Source of the DNA: Flavobacterium ovatum
Lineage (GTDB): Bacteria; Bacteroidota; Bacteroidia; Flavobacteriales; Flavobacteriaceae
Length of the DNA stretch: 64,000 nt
Direction: 5' to 3'
NCBI RefSeq assembly: GCF_040703125.1
Contig: NZ_CP160035.1
Location: 372,001 to 436,000, forward strand
Translations under genes and position numbers: made by a program
Part shown: positions 42,096 through 51,949 of the stretch, piece after piece
How positions within the stretch are numbered: position 1 is the stretch's first letter
Layout: each line of letters begins with the position of its first letter
The notes under the pieces: generated by a model
What the model saw: only the letters and a program-made list of their open reading frames with translations
Told to the model about the DNA's origin: nothing
Databases searched by the model: none

Positions 42096-42920
42096 ATGAA
42101 ACAATATTTAGATTTAGTACAACACGTAATGGAAAACGGTTGCCAGAAAGGAGACCGAACAGGAACAGGAACCAAGAGTGTATTTGGCCACCAAATGCGT
42201 TTTGATTTGAACGAAGGTTTTCCGATGGTTACCACCAAGAAATTACACCTTAAATCTATAATTTATGAATTATTATGGTTTTTAAAAGGGGACACAAATA
42301 TTGAATACCTTCAAAAAAATGGAGTAAAAATATGGGATGCTTGGGCAGATGAAAATGGAGATTTAGGCCCAGTTTACGGCCATCAATGGCGCAATTGGAA
42401 CAGCGAAGAAATAGATCAAATAAAAGATCTAATCAACGAGTTAAAAACAAATCCAAATAGCCGAAGAATGATCGTTTCAGCATGGAATCCATCCGTACTT
42501 CCTGACACTAGTAAATCGTTTTCAGAAAATGTAGCAAATAACAAAGCAGCTTTACCTCCTTGTCACGCTTTTTTCCAGTTTTATGTAGCTGACGGAAAAT
42601 TATCTTGTCAATTATACCAACGTAGTGCTGATATTTTCTTGGGAGTACCCTTTAACATTGCGTCATACGCATTATTAACCATGATGATTGCACAAGTATG
42701 TAACCTAGGCTTAGGCGAGTTCATACATACGTTTGGAGATGCACACATCTACAACAACCATTTTGAACAGCTTGAATTACAATTATCACGGGAACCAAGA
42801 GCATTACCTAAAATGATATTGAATCCCGAGATAAAGGATATTTTTGATTTCGATTATGAAGACTTCACCTTAGTAGACTATGAACCACACGCTGGAATCA
42901 AAGGAAATGTAGCGGTATAA
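42096..42920 (+). CDS. thyA: Thymidylate synthase
   Basis: The 274-residue enzyme converts dUMP to dTMP with methylene-tetrahydrofolate. [52 protein letters not shown] (catalytic Cys) and [13 protein letters not shown] are present. An insertion (about residues 132-148, [17 protein letters not shown]) before the catalytic loop is seen in this group. Dihydrofolate reductase, which recycles the folate product, lies 0.9 kb downstream. Confidence 0.97.
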   Translation: MKQYLDLVQHVMENGCQKGDRTGTGTKSVFGHQMRFDLNEGFPMVTTKKLHLKSIIYELLWFLKGDTNIEYLQKNGVKIWDAWADENGDLGPVYGHQWRNWNSEEIDQIKDLINELKTNPNSRRMIVSAWNPSVLPDTSKSFSENVANNKAALPPCHAFFQFYVADGKLSCQLYQRSADIFLGVPFNIASYALLTMMIAQVCNLGLGEFIHTFGDAHIYNNHFEQLELQLSREPRALPKMILNPEIKDIFDFDYEDFTLVDYEPHAGIKGNVAV

Positions 42921-42921
42921 A

Positions 42922-43218
42922 TTAAACTGCTACAACTCCGTTTTGCGTTCCTGAAAATTCATTCCATTTGAAAGAATCAGCTTCAGTATCGTTTACATAC
43001 TCACCATCAATCACATATTTGAACTCATAAGAAGCATCCTTTGCTAATTCAACAACCCCTTTAAAAGTTCCGTTTTTTAACTTATTCAAAACTCCCTCTT
43101 CGATACTCCAATTGTTAAAATCACCCACTACAGACGCATTAACTGCATCTTTAGCCTCGATAGAAAAAGTAACTTTACAAACTGGTTTTGACTTTATAAA
43201 TTGTTTCTTAATTGACAT
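42922..43218 (-). CDS. Small CBM48/early-set (glycogen-binding-like) domain protein
   Basis: The start at 43218 (MSIKKQFIKSKPVCKVTF) was chosen because the domain and an A/T-rich initiation region begin there. The 98-residue protein is a single immunoglobulin-like early-set domain: VNASVVGDFNNWSIEEGVLNKL, YEFKYVIDGEYVNDTEAD, as in isoamylase and AMPK-beta glycogen-binding domains. Stand-alone forms are common in Flavobacteria and have no defined function. It converges on thyA with one base between stops. Confidence 0.88.
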   Translation of the reverse strand: MSIKKQFIKSKPVCKVTFSIEAKDAVNASVVGDFNNWSIEEGVLNKLKNGTFKGVVELAKDASYEFKYVIDGEYVNDTEADSFKWNEFSGTQNGVVAV

Positions 43219-43454
43219 AACTATTTCATTTTTAATATTATGTGACAAAGAAAATAAAATATATTGAACTTTAAACAAAAAAAAAAAGTTTTACCATAAT
43301 AGCACTTAACTTGTTAATTTTTAACAAATTCAACAATATTAACAGCATTAAATTTAACATGTAAAAAAAGAAAACGTTTTCTAATTAATTATTAAACACT
43401 CAAAACAATAATTTTACAAATTAAATTTTATCTTTATCTTTTAAATTTTAACTT

Positions 43455-43793
43455 ATGGAAAGAGAACAACACGAATTATATGAATATGCACGAAGAAGAA
43501 TCAAACAAAAAAAAAGACTCTACTTTCATTTTGTCCTACTAATTTCCATAACTCTTTTTATCTTTTTGTCAACCAAAATAATGACGCTTGACATTAATCC
43601 AAACTGGCTCATTTTAGGGGTTACAATTTGGGCATTTATTTTCATCCTTCACTTTATAAAAGTTTACATAACAGACCGTTTTATGAATAAAGATTGGGAA
43701 AGAGAACAAATTAATCGATTAGTTTCTTTGCAAGAAAAAAAAATAGCCGAATTAAAAACTAAAACAAGCGAAGATCCTACTTCAATAAAATAA
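43455..43793 (+). CDS. 2TM-domain protein
   Basis: The 112-residue protein has a short charged N-terminus (EYARRRIKQKKRLYFHF), two membrane helices (about 25-41 and 52-70) and a charged C-terminal segment with DRFMNKDWEREQI, the usual 2TM-family end. Its role is unknown; in related proteins the domain precedes LytTR regulators or stands alone. folA follows 6 bases later, so the two are probably co-transcribed. Confidence 0.87.
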   Translation: MEREQHELYEYARRRIKQKKRLYFHFVLLISITLFIFLSTKIMTLDINPNWLILGVTIWAFIFILHFIKVYITDRFMNKDWEREQINRLVSLQEKKIAELKTKTSEDPTSIK

Positions 43794-43799
43794 AAACAA

Positions 43800-44282
43800 A
43801 TGATTATAATGATTGCTGCCACCGCAGAAAACAACGAGTTAGGAAAAAACAATGAACTGATATGGCATTTACCAGATGACTTTAAGAGATTTAAGGCTAT
43901 CACAACAGGTCATCATATCATCATGGGACGAAAAACATTTGAAAGTTTTCCTAAACCACTACCTAATAGAACACATATTGTAATAAGTCGCCAAAAAGAT
44001 TATGCTTCCCAAGGATGTACGGTAGTCAATAGCTTAGAAGAAGCATTATCTGCTTGTCCAAAAGACGAAGATGTATTTATAATAGGAGGTGGAGAAATAT
44101 ACCAATTAGCTCTTCCACATTCAGATAAGATAGAATTAACCAGGGTACACCATACCTTTGAAGCTGATGCTTTCTTCCCAGAAATCAAACCAGAAGAATG
44201 GGAGCTTACAGAATCCGAATTTCACTCAAAAGATGAAAAACACCTTTTTGATTACTCCTTTCTAACTTATTCTAAAAAATAA
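43800..44282 (+). CDS. folA: Dihydrofolate reductase
   Basis: The 160-residue enzyme reduces dihydrofolate. LIWHLPDDFKRFKAITTGHHIIMGRKTFESFPKPLPNR and FIIGGGEIYQLALPHSDKIELTRVHHTF are diagnostic. A second ATG at residue 4 could also be used. It completes the thymidylate cycle with thyA upstream. Confidence 0.97.
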   Translation: MIIMIAATAENNELGKNNELIWHLPDDFKRFKAITTGHHIIMGRKTFESFPKPLPNRTHIVISRQKDYASQGCTVVNSLEEALSACPKDEDVFIIGGGEIYQLALPHSDKIELTRVHHTFEADAFFPEIKPEEWELTESEFHSKDEKHLFDYSFLTYSKK

Positions 44283-44283
44283 A

Positions 44284-44312
44284 AACACCTCAGTAAACCT
44301 GAGGTGTTCTTT
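44284..44312 (+). terminator. folA terminator
   Basis: AACACCTCAG pairs with CTGAGGTGTT around TAAAC, followed by CTTTTTT. Confidence 0.92.
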
Positions 44313-44337
44313 TTTACAATGATTAGGAAAAAACCGC

Positions 44338-44655
44338 CTATTCCTGAAGTAGAATTTGACAACTTAATATAAAAATTACAAACGTCAACATAGCTCCAGT
44401 AATGAAGATAATGACATTTGATGTCTTTTGAGAATACATCTCAAAATAGCCTTTAATACCAAATACCACGAAGGCACTAAAGACATAGAAAATTAAAATT
44501 TCCAAAAACAAATTTAATCCTAAGAACGTATTTTGCGTTAATAACAAACTACTGTTTAATAAAACAGCACCGTCAAAACTAACAACAAGTACAAACGATA
44601 TAATTAGCGCAAAAATTAACCATTTGAATTGGCTTGTTAATTCCTTTATAATCAT
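44338..44655 (-). CDS. Small integral membrane protein, unknown function
   Basis: The start at 44655 (MIIKELTSQFKW) was chosen, since the upstream frame to 44772 is unlike protein and the new start is followed directly by the first hydrophobic helix. The 105-residue product has three predicted membrane segments (about 13-35, 44-67, 78-100) and a Tyr/Phe-rich centre. No family is recognised. It resembles short membrane proteins annotated only as hypothetical in Flavobacteria. Confidence 0.7.
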   Translation of the reverse strand: MIIKELTSQFKWLIFALIISFVLVVSFDGAVLLNSSLLLTQNTFLGLNLFLEILIFYVFSAFVVFGIKGYFEMYSQKTSNVIIFITGAMLTFVIFILSCQILLQE

Positions 44656-45013
44656 TGACGATAAATATTTAATATTTATAATGTAAATTTCGACATTATA
44701 TCCAGAACATACAATACCCACTTTTAGTGATATTTCAATTTTAACACAAACCGCTAAACACTTGATTGACAATACACTAATAGAAACTCCCGTTTCGATA
44801 AAGAAAACTCAACTACATTTCAAAAGCAATAGTTACCCTATTTTAAAAAACCTTGCATCAAACCTAAGCGTCTAAAAATAATCGCTCGTGAAATTGTAAT
44901 TGCCTTTTTAAACCAAAGTATTCCAAACAAAATCAACTATTTTATTTCAATTTACTATTCTGGATTAAAGTTCGAATGAGATTGTATTATATTTGTGCAA
45001 AATTAAAAACAAA
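44656..45013. other. Divergent gap before ubiE
   Basis: I see no gene here. The right end holds a -7 box TATATTTG (44988-44995) for ubiE. The remaining ~330 bases are AT-rich without strong hairpins or repeats. Confidence 0.55.
44988..44995 (+). promoter_or_regulatory. -7 box of ubiE-porT
   Basis: TATATTTG matches TAnnTTTG 19 bases before the ubiE start codon. Confidence 0.6.
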
Positions 45014-45745
45014 ATGTCAAAAAACATCACCCCATATAAAGACTCCACATTAAGTAAAAAAGAACAGGTAGCAAAAATGTTCGATACCATATCAGGAAAT
45101 TATGATAATTTGAATCGTGTTATTTCCTTTGGAATCGATGTAAAATGGCGTAAGAAAGTTTTAGACATCGTTAAAAAATCAAATCCTACTAACATTCTTG
45201 ATATCGCTACCGGTACAGGAGACTTAGCAATCTTATTAGCACAAACGAAAGCTGAAAAAATAATAGGTCTAGATATTTCAGCTGGGATGCTTGAAGTAGG
45301 CAAAACTAAAATTGCCGCCAAGAACCTTTCAAAAACCATCGAAATGGTTTTAGCCGACTCAGAAAACATGCCATTTGAAGATAATTTCTTTGACGCAATA
45401 ACTGTCGCTTTTGGAGTACGTAATTTTGAACATCTGGAGAAAGGGTTATCCGAAATTTTAAGAGTACTAAAGCCCAACGGTATATTTGTAATTTTAGAAA
45501 CATCAATCCCTGAAAAAACTCCATATAAACAAGGATACAACTTTTACAGCAAAAATATTTTACCCATAATTGGGAAATTATTTTCAAAAGATGATGCCGC
45601 CTACGGATACTTATCTGAATCGGCTTCACAATTCCCTTATGGTGAAGCGCTAAACAATATTTTAAGAAAAATTGGGTTTATAGAGGTAAAGGCAATGCCG
45701 CAAACATTTGGAGTAGCAACTATTTATTCAGCTTCTAAAAAATAA
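45014..45745 (+). CDS. ubiE: Demethylmenaquinone methyltransferase
   Basis: The start at 45014 ([11 protein letters not shown]) was chosen because AAAACAAA precedes it and the family begins there. The 243-residue SAM-dependent enzyme carries [27 protein letters not shown] (family signature 1), [12 protein letters not shown] (SAM motif) and the [20 protein letters not shown] segment. It performs the last methylation in menaquinone synthesis. porT follows after 25 bases. Confidence 0.95.
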   Translation: MSKNITPYKDSTLSKKEQVAKMFDTISGNYDNLNRVISFGIDVKWRKKVLDIVKKSNPTNILDIATGTGDLAILLAQTKAEKIIGLDISAGMLEVGKTKIAAKNLSKTIEMVLADSENMPFEDNFFDAITVAFGVRNFEHLEKGLSEILRVLKPNGIFVILETSIPEKTPYKQGYNFYSKNILPIIGKLFSKDDAAYGYLSESASQFPYGEALNNILRKIGFIEVKAMPQTFGVATIYSASKK

Positions 45746-45770
45746 CATTGAACACTCACTAAGCATTCTT

Positions 45771-46481
45771 ATGAAAAAAATTGCTCCATTTCTGATTTTA
45801 CTCATGCTATCGTTTACGGGAATGGCTCAATCTGGAACAAATATATTTGGAAAAGATCCTATTATTCATTTGGAAAATTTCCAAAAACAGAGAGTTCATT
45901 TTGGCTATTATTTAGGCTTCAATAGTTTTGATTTCAAAATTGACTACAAAGATTTACAAGCTACTGATATTGTAGTTAAAAAAACAACTGGTTTTAATGT
46001 GGGTATCGTTGCCGATTTAAAACTGCAAGAACACATTGATTTACGTTTTGAACCAGGCTTGTATTATGCAAAAAGGGATTTATCTTTTCCTGGCTTTACC
46101 AATCAAGTAGATATCCTTAGAGAAGTTAGCAGTACTTATATTCATTTTCCTTTACTTTTAAAATTCTCATCTCTTAGAACTGGAAATATTCGTCCTTATT
46201 TAGTGGGTGGTATTTCTTCGACATTGAATTTATCAGGAAATTCAAAGACAAAAGATGATAATTATGAACAAAAATTCAGAGTTAAGCCTTGGTCTTCGAG
46301 TTATGAGATTGGATTTGGAATTGACATATTCTCTGAATATTTTATTTTTTCCCCTTCTATAAGAGGTCTTTTTGGAATAACGGACGAATTAATAAGAGAC
46401 AATAACCCTAATAGCCCATGGACAGGAAATATTGATTCCATGAAAAGTAGAGCCATTTTAATCAACTTTACTTTTCATTAA
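45771..46481 (+). CDS. porT: PorT-family outer-membrane beta-barrel, T9SS component
   Basis: The 236-residue protein has a signal peptide (1-19) and a beta-barrel with the PorT pattern: KQRVHFGYYLGFNSFDFKI, HIDLRFEPGLYYAKRDLSF, VSSTYIHFPLLLKFSS, RPYLVGGISSTLNLSG and a last strand ending INFTFH. PorT (SprT in F. johnsoniae) is needed for type IX secretion and gliding, and as far as I recall lies next to ubiE in related genomes, as here. No other T9SS gene is in the window. Confidence 0.85.
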   Translation: MKKIAPFLILLMLSFTGMAQSGTNIFGKDPIIHLENFQKQRVHFGYYLGFNSFDFKIDYKDLQATDIVVKKTTGFNVGIVADLKLQEHIDLRFEPGLYYAKRDLSFPGFTNQVDILREVSSTYIHFPLLLKFSSLRTGNIRPYLVGGISSTLNLSGNSKTKDDNYEQKFRVKPWSSSYEIGFGIDIFSEYFIFSPSIRGLFGITDELIRDNNPNSPWTGNIDSMKSRAILINFTFH

Positions 46482-46487
46482 AACAAA

Positions 46488-47210
46488 TCACCTCCTGAAT
46501 TCACTCAAAATAATCGCTGTAGCCGTTGCTACATTTAAACTTTCAGTAATTTGTAAAGCTCCAAAACGAGGAATTGAAAGCCTTTGAGTAATTATTTTTT
46601 CTAAATCTTCAGAAATTCCGTTAGCTTCATTACCCATGATGATAATTCCTTCTTGAGGTAAAGAATACTTATAAATATTTTCCCCATCCATAAAAGTCCC
46701 AAAAATAGTTTTATTAGTTTGACTCAAGTAAGTATTCAAACTCACATAATTCACATTCACTCTCGCAATTGAACCCATAGTAGCTTGAACTACTTTTGAA
46801 TTGTAAATATCTACCGTCTCATTGCTACACAACAACTGCTTTATACCAAACCAATCACACAAACGGAGAATTGTCCCCATATTTCCTGGATCTCGAATAG
46901 AATCCAATGCTAAGATTAATCCTGAATCAATAATAGGTTTTTCTTCTGGAATTTTAAAAACCGCCAAACAACTATTAGGAGTCGCGAGAGCTGTTATTTT
47001 TTTTAAATCAGCTTCTTGCGTAATCGTTTTGCTTGCTACAGCAACGTCTGGAAAATCATTTTTTGTAGTAAACAAATGAACCAATTCAAAATTAGAGTTT
47101 AGCAATTCTTGAATACCTTTTACGCCTTCGGCAAAAAACATTTGATGCGCAACCCTATACTTTTTTTGCTGTAAACTAGTTATAAGTTTTATTTGGTTTT
47201 TACTAACCAT
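46488..47210 (-). CDS. TrmH/SpoU-family RNA methyltransferase
   Basis: The 240-residue protein has the N-terminal substrate-binding domain and a C-terminal SPOUT fold with all three motifs: LDSIRDPGNMGTILRLCDWFG, IIIMGNEANGIS and LSIPRFGALQITESLNVATATAIILSE. It 2'-O-methylates a ribose in rRNA or tRNA using SAM. The exact RNA target is not evident. It is divergent from tamL. Confidence 0.93.
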   Translation of the reverse strand: MVSKNQIKLITSLQQKKYRVAHQMFFAEGVKGIQELLNSNFELVHLFTTKNDFPDVAVASKTITQEADLKKITALATPNSCLAVFKIPEEKPIIDSGLILALDSIRDPGNMGTILRLCDWFGIKQLLCSNETVDIYNSKVVQATMGSIARVNVNYVSLNTYLSQTNKTIFGTFMDGENIYKYSLPQEGIIIMGNEANGISEDLEKIITQRLSIPRFGALQITESLNVATATAIILSEFRR

Positions 47211-47219
47211 AAAAATATG

Positions 47220-47227
47220 TACTTTTG
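47220..47227 (+). promoter_or_regulatory. -7 box of tamL
   Basis: TACTTTTG matches TAnnTTTG 21 bases before the TTG start of tamL. Confidence 0.55.
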
Positions 47228-47248
47228 AATTAAATATTATTAGAACAC

Positions 47249-49801
47249 TTGAAAAAAATTTCTACAAAAATATCAATTATTATTCTAATAGGAATAATTA
47301 TATCTGCTTGTAACGCTGAAAAAAGAGTTCCAGAGGGGAAACACCTACTTACAAAGAACAAAATCACAGTAAACGGAAAACGCACTAATGAAGAAAATGT
47401 AACCAATCAACTGTACCAAAAACCAAATAGTACCTTACTAGGATTCCGATTACGTTTGAATTTATACAATTTAGCCAACCTAAATCCTGACTCGACTTAT
47501 CAAGCAAAATTCATTGCTGACCCGAAAAAATACGAACGTAAATCAAAATGGCTATCCGCAAAACAAGTAAACCGATTAGGTAAATCTTTTTGGTACCATG
47601 GCATTCATGATTTTTTAAAAAAAACAGGCGAACCACCGGTTATTATTGACACTTCTAAATCAAAAAAATCTGTTTCAAGACTCAAATCCTATTATTTTAA
47701 CGACGGATATTTTAATATAAAAGCAGACTATCAATTTGACACCCTTAAAAAGAAAAGAGCACAAATTCGTTACAAAATAGTCACAGGAAAACCATATTTA
47801 CTAGACACCATAAGAACTACTATTGCTACACCTGTACTCGATTCGCTGTATGAAGCAACTAAAAACCTAAGTGTTTTAAAATCGGGCAAGCAATTTAAAA
47901 CTGAAAATTTTGAAGAAGAGAAAAACCGTATCAACACAAATTTCAGAAATAATGGTATTTACCATTTTCAACCTACATACATCAACTTTGACATCGATAC
48001 CATTCAAAAAGTAAACAAGGCTAATGTAAATCTTATTATCAATAATTATTCGTATCAAGACAAAGATTCTACCAGAACAAAACCGTTTAAAAGATTTACA
48101 ATCAGCGAAGTAAACGTCTATACTGATTACACAGCAACCAATAGTAACACTCCTATAAAAGACAGCACGACCTATAAAAACTTTAATCTATACAGCCACG
48201 AAAAATTAAAATATAAACCATACGCTATCACAGATGCTATCTTTATTAATAAAGGCGGTTATTTTGCAGACAATAAAACGGTATTAACAACACGTTATTT
48301 AAGTAACTTAAAAGTTTTCAACTACCCTATTATTCAATACGAAATAGATAAAAGAGACACTACCTATAGTTCATTGATCACTAAAATATATTTAACTCCA
48401 CGAAAAAAATATAGTTTTGGAGCATCATTTGACGTCACACATTCTAACATCCAAGACATTGGTATCGCTTTTAGCCCAGCAATAACGATACGAAATATAT
48501 TTAAAGGGGCTGAGACGCTTGAAATTTCAGCGAGAGGAAATATTGGGTCTTCTAAAGATTTAGCCAATCCTAACAATCAGTTTTTCAATGTATCTGAATA
48601 CGGTTTAGATTTAAAATTAAATTTCCCGAGAATATCTTTCCCCTTTGATACTGAAAAAATCATTCCTAAAAGCATGATTCCATCCACATTGATCACCACT
48701 GGTTTTTCGAGACAAACCAATATTGGTCTTGACAAAGAGAATTTCACAGGGGCATTCTCCTATAATTGGACCCCAAAGAAAAATAACAGTGTAAAATTTG
48801 ACTTACTCAACGCTCAATTTATCAGGAATTTGAATATTGAAAATTATTTTAATGTTTACAGCTCTTCCTACGATGCTTTGAATAAAATTGGACAAACATA
48901 TAGCACTAATTCATCTTATTTTAATTCTGGCGATCTGAAAATTGAAGAAGGCACTAAAGGGTTTACCTCTGATGTACTTTCAGGAAACACTGCATTAATC
49001 GAAACTGACACGGATTACAAATCCGTAAAGAGCATCGAGGAAAGAAGGGTAAGGCTCACGGAAAATGATTTCATACTGTCTACCAGTTTTACTTTTTCAA
49101 AAACAACAAAAACTGACCTTCAAGACAATACTTTTTACCTTTTTAAAACAAAATTAGAATCGGCAGGTTCTTTATTATCATTGTTTTCAAGAGCTACGAA
49201 ATTACCAACCAATTCAAATGGAAACTACGAATTATTCAACCTAGAATATTCTGAATATGTAAAAACTGAATTTGACTATATTAAACATTGGGATTTAACC
49301 AAGGAAAAAGTATTAGCCGTACGTTCCTTTTTTGGCATAGCCTTACCATTTGGCAATGCAGATTATATTCCGTTTTCTCGAAGTTATTTTGCTGGAGGTT
49401 CCAATGACAACAGAGCATGGCAAGCCTATAGTTTAGGACCTGGAAGCAGTGACTCGACCAATGACTTTAATGAAGCGAATATGAAAATTGCCTTGAGTGC
49501 CGAATTTCGATTCAAAATTCTTGGAGATCTAAAAGGAGCTTTATTTGCTGATGCTGGAAATATTTGGAATGTCTTAGACAGAGAAACAGACGATAAATAT
49601 ATTTTCAAAAACTTCAATAGTTTACAAGACATGGCTTTGGGAACTGGATTTGGATTAAGATACGATTTAAGCTTCTTTATTGTTCGATTTGATTTTGGGT
49701 TCAAAACCTACAATCCTGCCAATGAAATAGGCGAAAAATGGTTTAAAGAACTTAATATTTCCAAGTCTGTATTAAATTTTGGTATAAATTACCCTTTCTA
49801 A
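47249..49801 (+). CDS. tamL: TamL/BamA-family outer-membrane lipoprotein
   Basis: The 850-residue protein is of the Omp85 superfamily and has a lipoprotein signal (IIISAC, Cys21), which marks the Bacteroidota TamL type. POTRA-like repeats (about 30-300) precede a C-terminal beta-barrel that ends FGLRYDLSFFIVRFDFGFKTYNP...FGINYPF, with the FRFKILGDLKGALFADAGNIW barrel-loop region. The start is TTG at 47249; no in-frame ATG is available ahead of the signal peptide. It is expected to act with TamB-like protein in outer-membrane assembly. Confidence 0.9.
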   Translation: MKKISTKISIIILIGIIISACNAEKRVPEGKHLLTKNKITVNGKRTNEENVTNQLYQKPNSTLLGFRLRLNLYNLANLNPDSTYQAKFIADPKKYERKSKWLSAKQVNRLGKSFWYHGIHDFLKKTGEPPVIIDTSKSKKSVSRLKSYYFNDGYFNIKADYQFDTLKKKRAQIRYKIVTGKPYLLDTIRTTIATPVLDSLYEATKNLSVLKSGKQFKTENFEEEKNRINTNFRNNGIYHFQPTYINFDIDTIQKVNKANVNLIINNYSYQDKDSTRTKPFKRFTISEVNVYTDYTATNSNTPIKDSTTYKNFNLYSHEKLKYKPYAITDAIFINKGGYFADNKTVLTTRYLSNLKVFNYPIIQYEIDKRDTTYSSLITKIYLTPRKKYSFGASFDVTHSNIQDIGIAFSPAITIRNIFKGAETLEISARGNIGSSKDLANPNNQFFNVSEYGLDLKLNFPRISFPFDTEKIIPKSMIPSTLITTGFSRQTNIGLDKENFTGAFSYNWTPKKNNSVKFDLLNAQFIRNLNIENYFNVYSSSYDALNKIGQTYSTNSSYFNSGDLKIEEGTKGFTSDVLSGNTALIETDTDYKSVKSIEERRVRLTENDFILSTSFTFSKTTKTDLQDNTFYLFKTKLESAGSLLSLFSRATKLPTNSNGNYELFNLEYSEYVKTEFDYIKHWDLTKEKVLAVRSFFGIALPFGNADYIPFSRSYFAGGSNDNRAWQAYSLGPGSSDSTNDFNEANMKIALSAEFRFKILGDLKGALFADAGNIWNVLDRETDDKYIFKNFNSLQDMALGTGFGLRYDLSFFIVRFDFGFKTYNPANEIGEKWFKELNISKSVLNFGINYPF

Positions 49802-49865
49802 TCCTATTTAATTCTTATTTTTGCAATCTTAAACTAAGAACTAAGAATAACTAAAAACAATTAAA

Positions 49866-50933
49866 ATGGCACACAACATCAAACCGGGCGTAGCTACAGG
49901 AGATCAAGTTCAAGAAATTTTCAACTATGCAAAAGAAAAAGGATTTGCTCTTCCCGCAGTAAACGTAACGGGTTCAAGTACTATCAACGGAGTTCTTGAA
50001 ACTGCAGCTAAATTAAACGCTCCAGTAATTATTCAGTTCTCAAACGGTGGAGCTCAATTCAACGCTGGTAAAGGATTATCTAATGCAGGTGAAAAATCAG
50101 CTATCGCAGGTGGTATCGCAGGTGCAAAACATGTTCATGCTCTTGCAGCAGCTTACGGAGCAACTGTAATTTTACATACTGACCACTGTGCAAAAAAATT
50201 ATTGCCTTGGATTGACGGTTTATTAGATGCATCAGAAGAACATTTTGCTGCAACTGGAAAACCATTATTTAGTTCTCATATGATTGATTTATCTGAAGAA
50301 CCAATCGAAGAAAACATCGAAATCTGTAAAGGATACCTAGCTCGTATGAGTAAAATGGGAATGACTTTAGAGATTGAATTAGGAATCACTGGTGGTGAAG
50401 AAGATGGTGTTGACAACTCTGACGTTGATAGCTCTAAATTATACACACAACCAGAAGAAGTAGCTTTTGCTTACGAAGAATTATCTAAAGTAAGTCCTAA
50501 GTTCACTATTGCTGCAGCTTTTGGAAACGTTCACGGTGTTTACAAGCCAGGGAACGTAAAATTAACTCCAAAAATTCTTAAAAATTCTCAAGAATTTGTA
50601 CAAAAGAAATTCAACACGGGAGACAATCCAGTTGATTTCGTTTTCCACGGTGGATCTGGATCTACAGTTGAAGAAATCAGAGAAGGAATTAGCTACGGTG
50701 TTATCAAAATGAATATTGATACTGACTTACAATTTGCTTACACAGAAGGTATCCGTGACTATATGGTTAAAAACATCGACTATTTGAAAACTCAAATTGG
50801 AAACCCAGAAGGTGGAGATGTTCCTAACAAAAAATACTACGACCCAAGAAAATGGATTCGTGAAAGTGAAGTAACATTCAACACAAGATTAGAGCAAGCA
50901 TTTGCTGACTTGAACAACGTGAACACACTATAA
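49866..50933 (+). CDS. fbaA: Class II fructose-bisphosphate aldolase
   Basis: The 355-residue zinc enzyme interconverts fructose-1,6-bisphosphate with triose phosphates. ALPAVNVTGSSTINGVLETA, VILHTDHCAKKLLPWIDGLL (zinc His), LEIELGITGGEEDG, AAFGNVHGVYKPGNVKL and FVFHGGSGSTVEEIREGISYGVIKMNIDTD are the family features. It is a central glycolytic gene. Its length is that of the E. coli FbaA group. Confidence 0.97.
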   Translation: MAHNIKPGVATGDQVQEIFNYAKEKGFALPAVNVTGSSTINGVLETAAKLNAPVIIQFSNGGAQFNAGKGLSNAGEKSAIAGGIAGAKHVHALAAAYGATVILHTDHCAKKLLPWIDGLLDASEEHFAATGKPLFSSHMIDLSEEPIEENIEICKGYLARMSKMGMTLEIELGITGGEEDGVDNSDVDSSKLYTQPEEVAFAYEELSKVSPKFTIAAAFGNVHGVYKPGNVKLTPKILKNSQEFVQKKFNTGDNPVDFVFHGGSGSTVEEIREGISYGVIKMNIDTDLQFAYTEGIRDYMVKNIDYLKTQIGNPEGGDVPNKKYYDPRKWIRESEVTFNTRLEQAFADLNNVNTL

Positions 50934-50945
50934 AAATTATGAATT

Positions 50946-50989
50946 ATGAGTTGTGAATAATTAGTTTACTCACTAATTTCACAACTCAT
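50946..50989 (+). terminator. Repeat-derived hairpin between fbaA and accD
   Basis: ATGAGTTGTGAA (50946-50957) and TTCACAACTCAT (50978-50989) pair around an inner TTAGT/ACTAA helix. The 3' arm runs into AACTCATAACTTATA direct repeats up to the accD ribosome site. It may end fbaA transcripts, though no T run follows. Confidence 0.5.
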
Positions 50990-51021
50990 AACTTATAACT
51001 CATAACTCATAACTTATAGAT

Positions 51022-51876
51022 ATGGCTTGGTTTAAACGACAAGAAAAGGGAATCACTACTGCTACCGAAGACAAAATGGATGTCCCAAAAGGACTTTGGT
51101 ACAAATCTCCTACTGGAAAAATCATTGATGCTGAAGAATTAGAACGCAATCTTTTCGTAAGCCCTGAAGATGGTTTCCACGTAAGAATTGGTAGTGCAAC
51201 GTATTTTGAAATTTTGTTTGACAACAATGAATTTGTTGAATTGGACAAAAACTTAACTTCTAAAGACCCTTTGAACTTTGTTGACACAAAGAAATATTCA
51301 GACCGTCTGAAACAAGTTATGGAAAAAACTCAACTAAAAGACGCAGTACGTACTGGTGTTGGAAAATCAAAAGGTAAAGAATTAGTCATTTGTTGCATGG
51401 ATTTTGCCTTTATCGGTGGATCTATGGGAGCTGTTGTGGGCGAAAAAATCTCTAGAGGAATTGACCACGCTATCAAAAACAAATTACCATTCGTGATGAT
51501 ATCCAAATCAGGAGGTGCTCGTATGATGGAAGCCGCTTATTCTTTAATGCAATTAGCTAAAACATCAGTAAAGTTAGCGCAATTAGCAGAAGCCAAATTG
51601 CCTTACATCTCTTTATGTACAGATCCTACAACCGGAGGAACCACTGCTTCATACGCCATGCTAGGAGATATCAATATCGGTGAGCCTGGTGCATTAATTG
51701 GTTTCGCAGGACCTCGTGTGGTGCGTGACACCACTGGTAAAGACTTACCAGAAGGTTTCCAAACAGCAGAGTTTCTATTAGAACACGGTTTCTTAGACTT
51801 TATAACCGCCAGAAAAGATTTAAAAGACAAGATTAACTTGTACATCGATTTAATTCAAAACATCGATATTAGATAA
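51022..51876 (+). CDS. accD: Acetyl-CoA carboxylase carboxyltransferase beta subunit without zinc ribbon
   Basis: The 284-residue protein has the carboxyltransferase fold ([83 protein letters not shown]). In E. coli AccD the N-terminal zinc ribbon has two Cys-x2-Cys pairs. Here the matching segments are [12 protein letters not shown] and [13 protein letters not shown], with no cysteines at all, so zinc cannot be bound in the usual way. Related Flavobacteria share this form. It makes malonyl-CoA together with AccA. Confidence 0.94.
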   Translation: MAWFKRQEKGITTATEDKMDVPKGLWYKSPTGKIIDAEELERNLFVSPEDGFHVRIGSATYFEILFDNNEFVELDKNLTSKDPLNFVDTKKYSDRLKQVMEKTQLKDAVRTGVGKSKGKELVICCMDFAFIGGSMGAVVGEKISRGIDHAIKNKLPFVMISKSGGARMMEAAYSLMQLAKTSVKLAQLAEAKLPYISLCTDPTTGGTTASYAMLGDINIGEPGALIGFAGPRVVRDTTGKDLPEGFQTAEFLLEHGFLDFITARKDLKDKINLYIDLIQNIDIR

Positions 51877-51880
51877 ATGA

Positions 51881-51908
51881 AAATCCCGAGCAATCGGGAT
51901 TTTTTTTG
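51881..51908 (+). terminator. accD terminator
   Basis: AATCCCGA pairs with TCGGGATT around GCAA, followed by eight T. Confidence 0.92.
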
Positions 51909-51949
51909 CATTATACTCTCCCACAAACAGCATCTATTTATTTTTCATT

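Noticed and set aside
50985..51021. AACTCATAACTTATA repeats as a CRISPR-like array
   Set aside because: Units are about 10 bases, without spacers of constant length and without cas genes.
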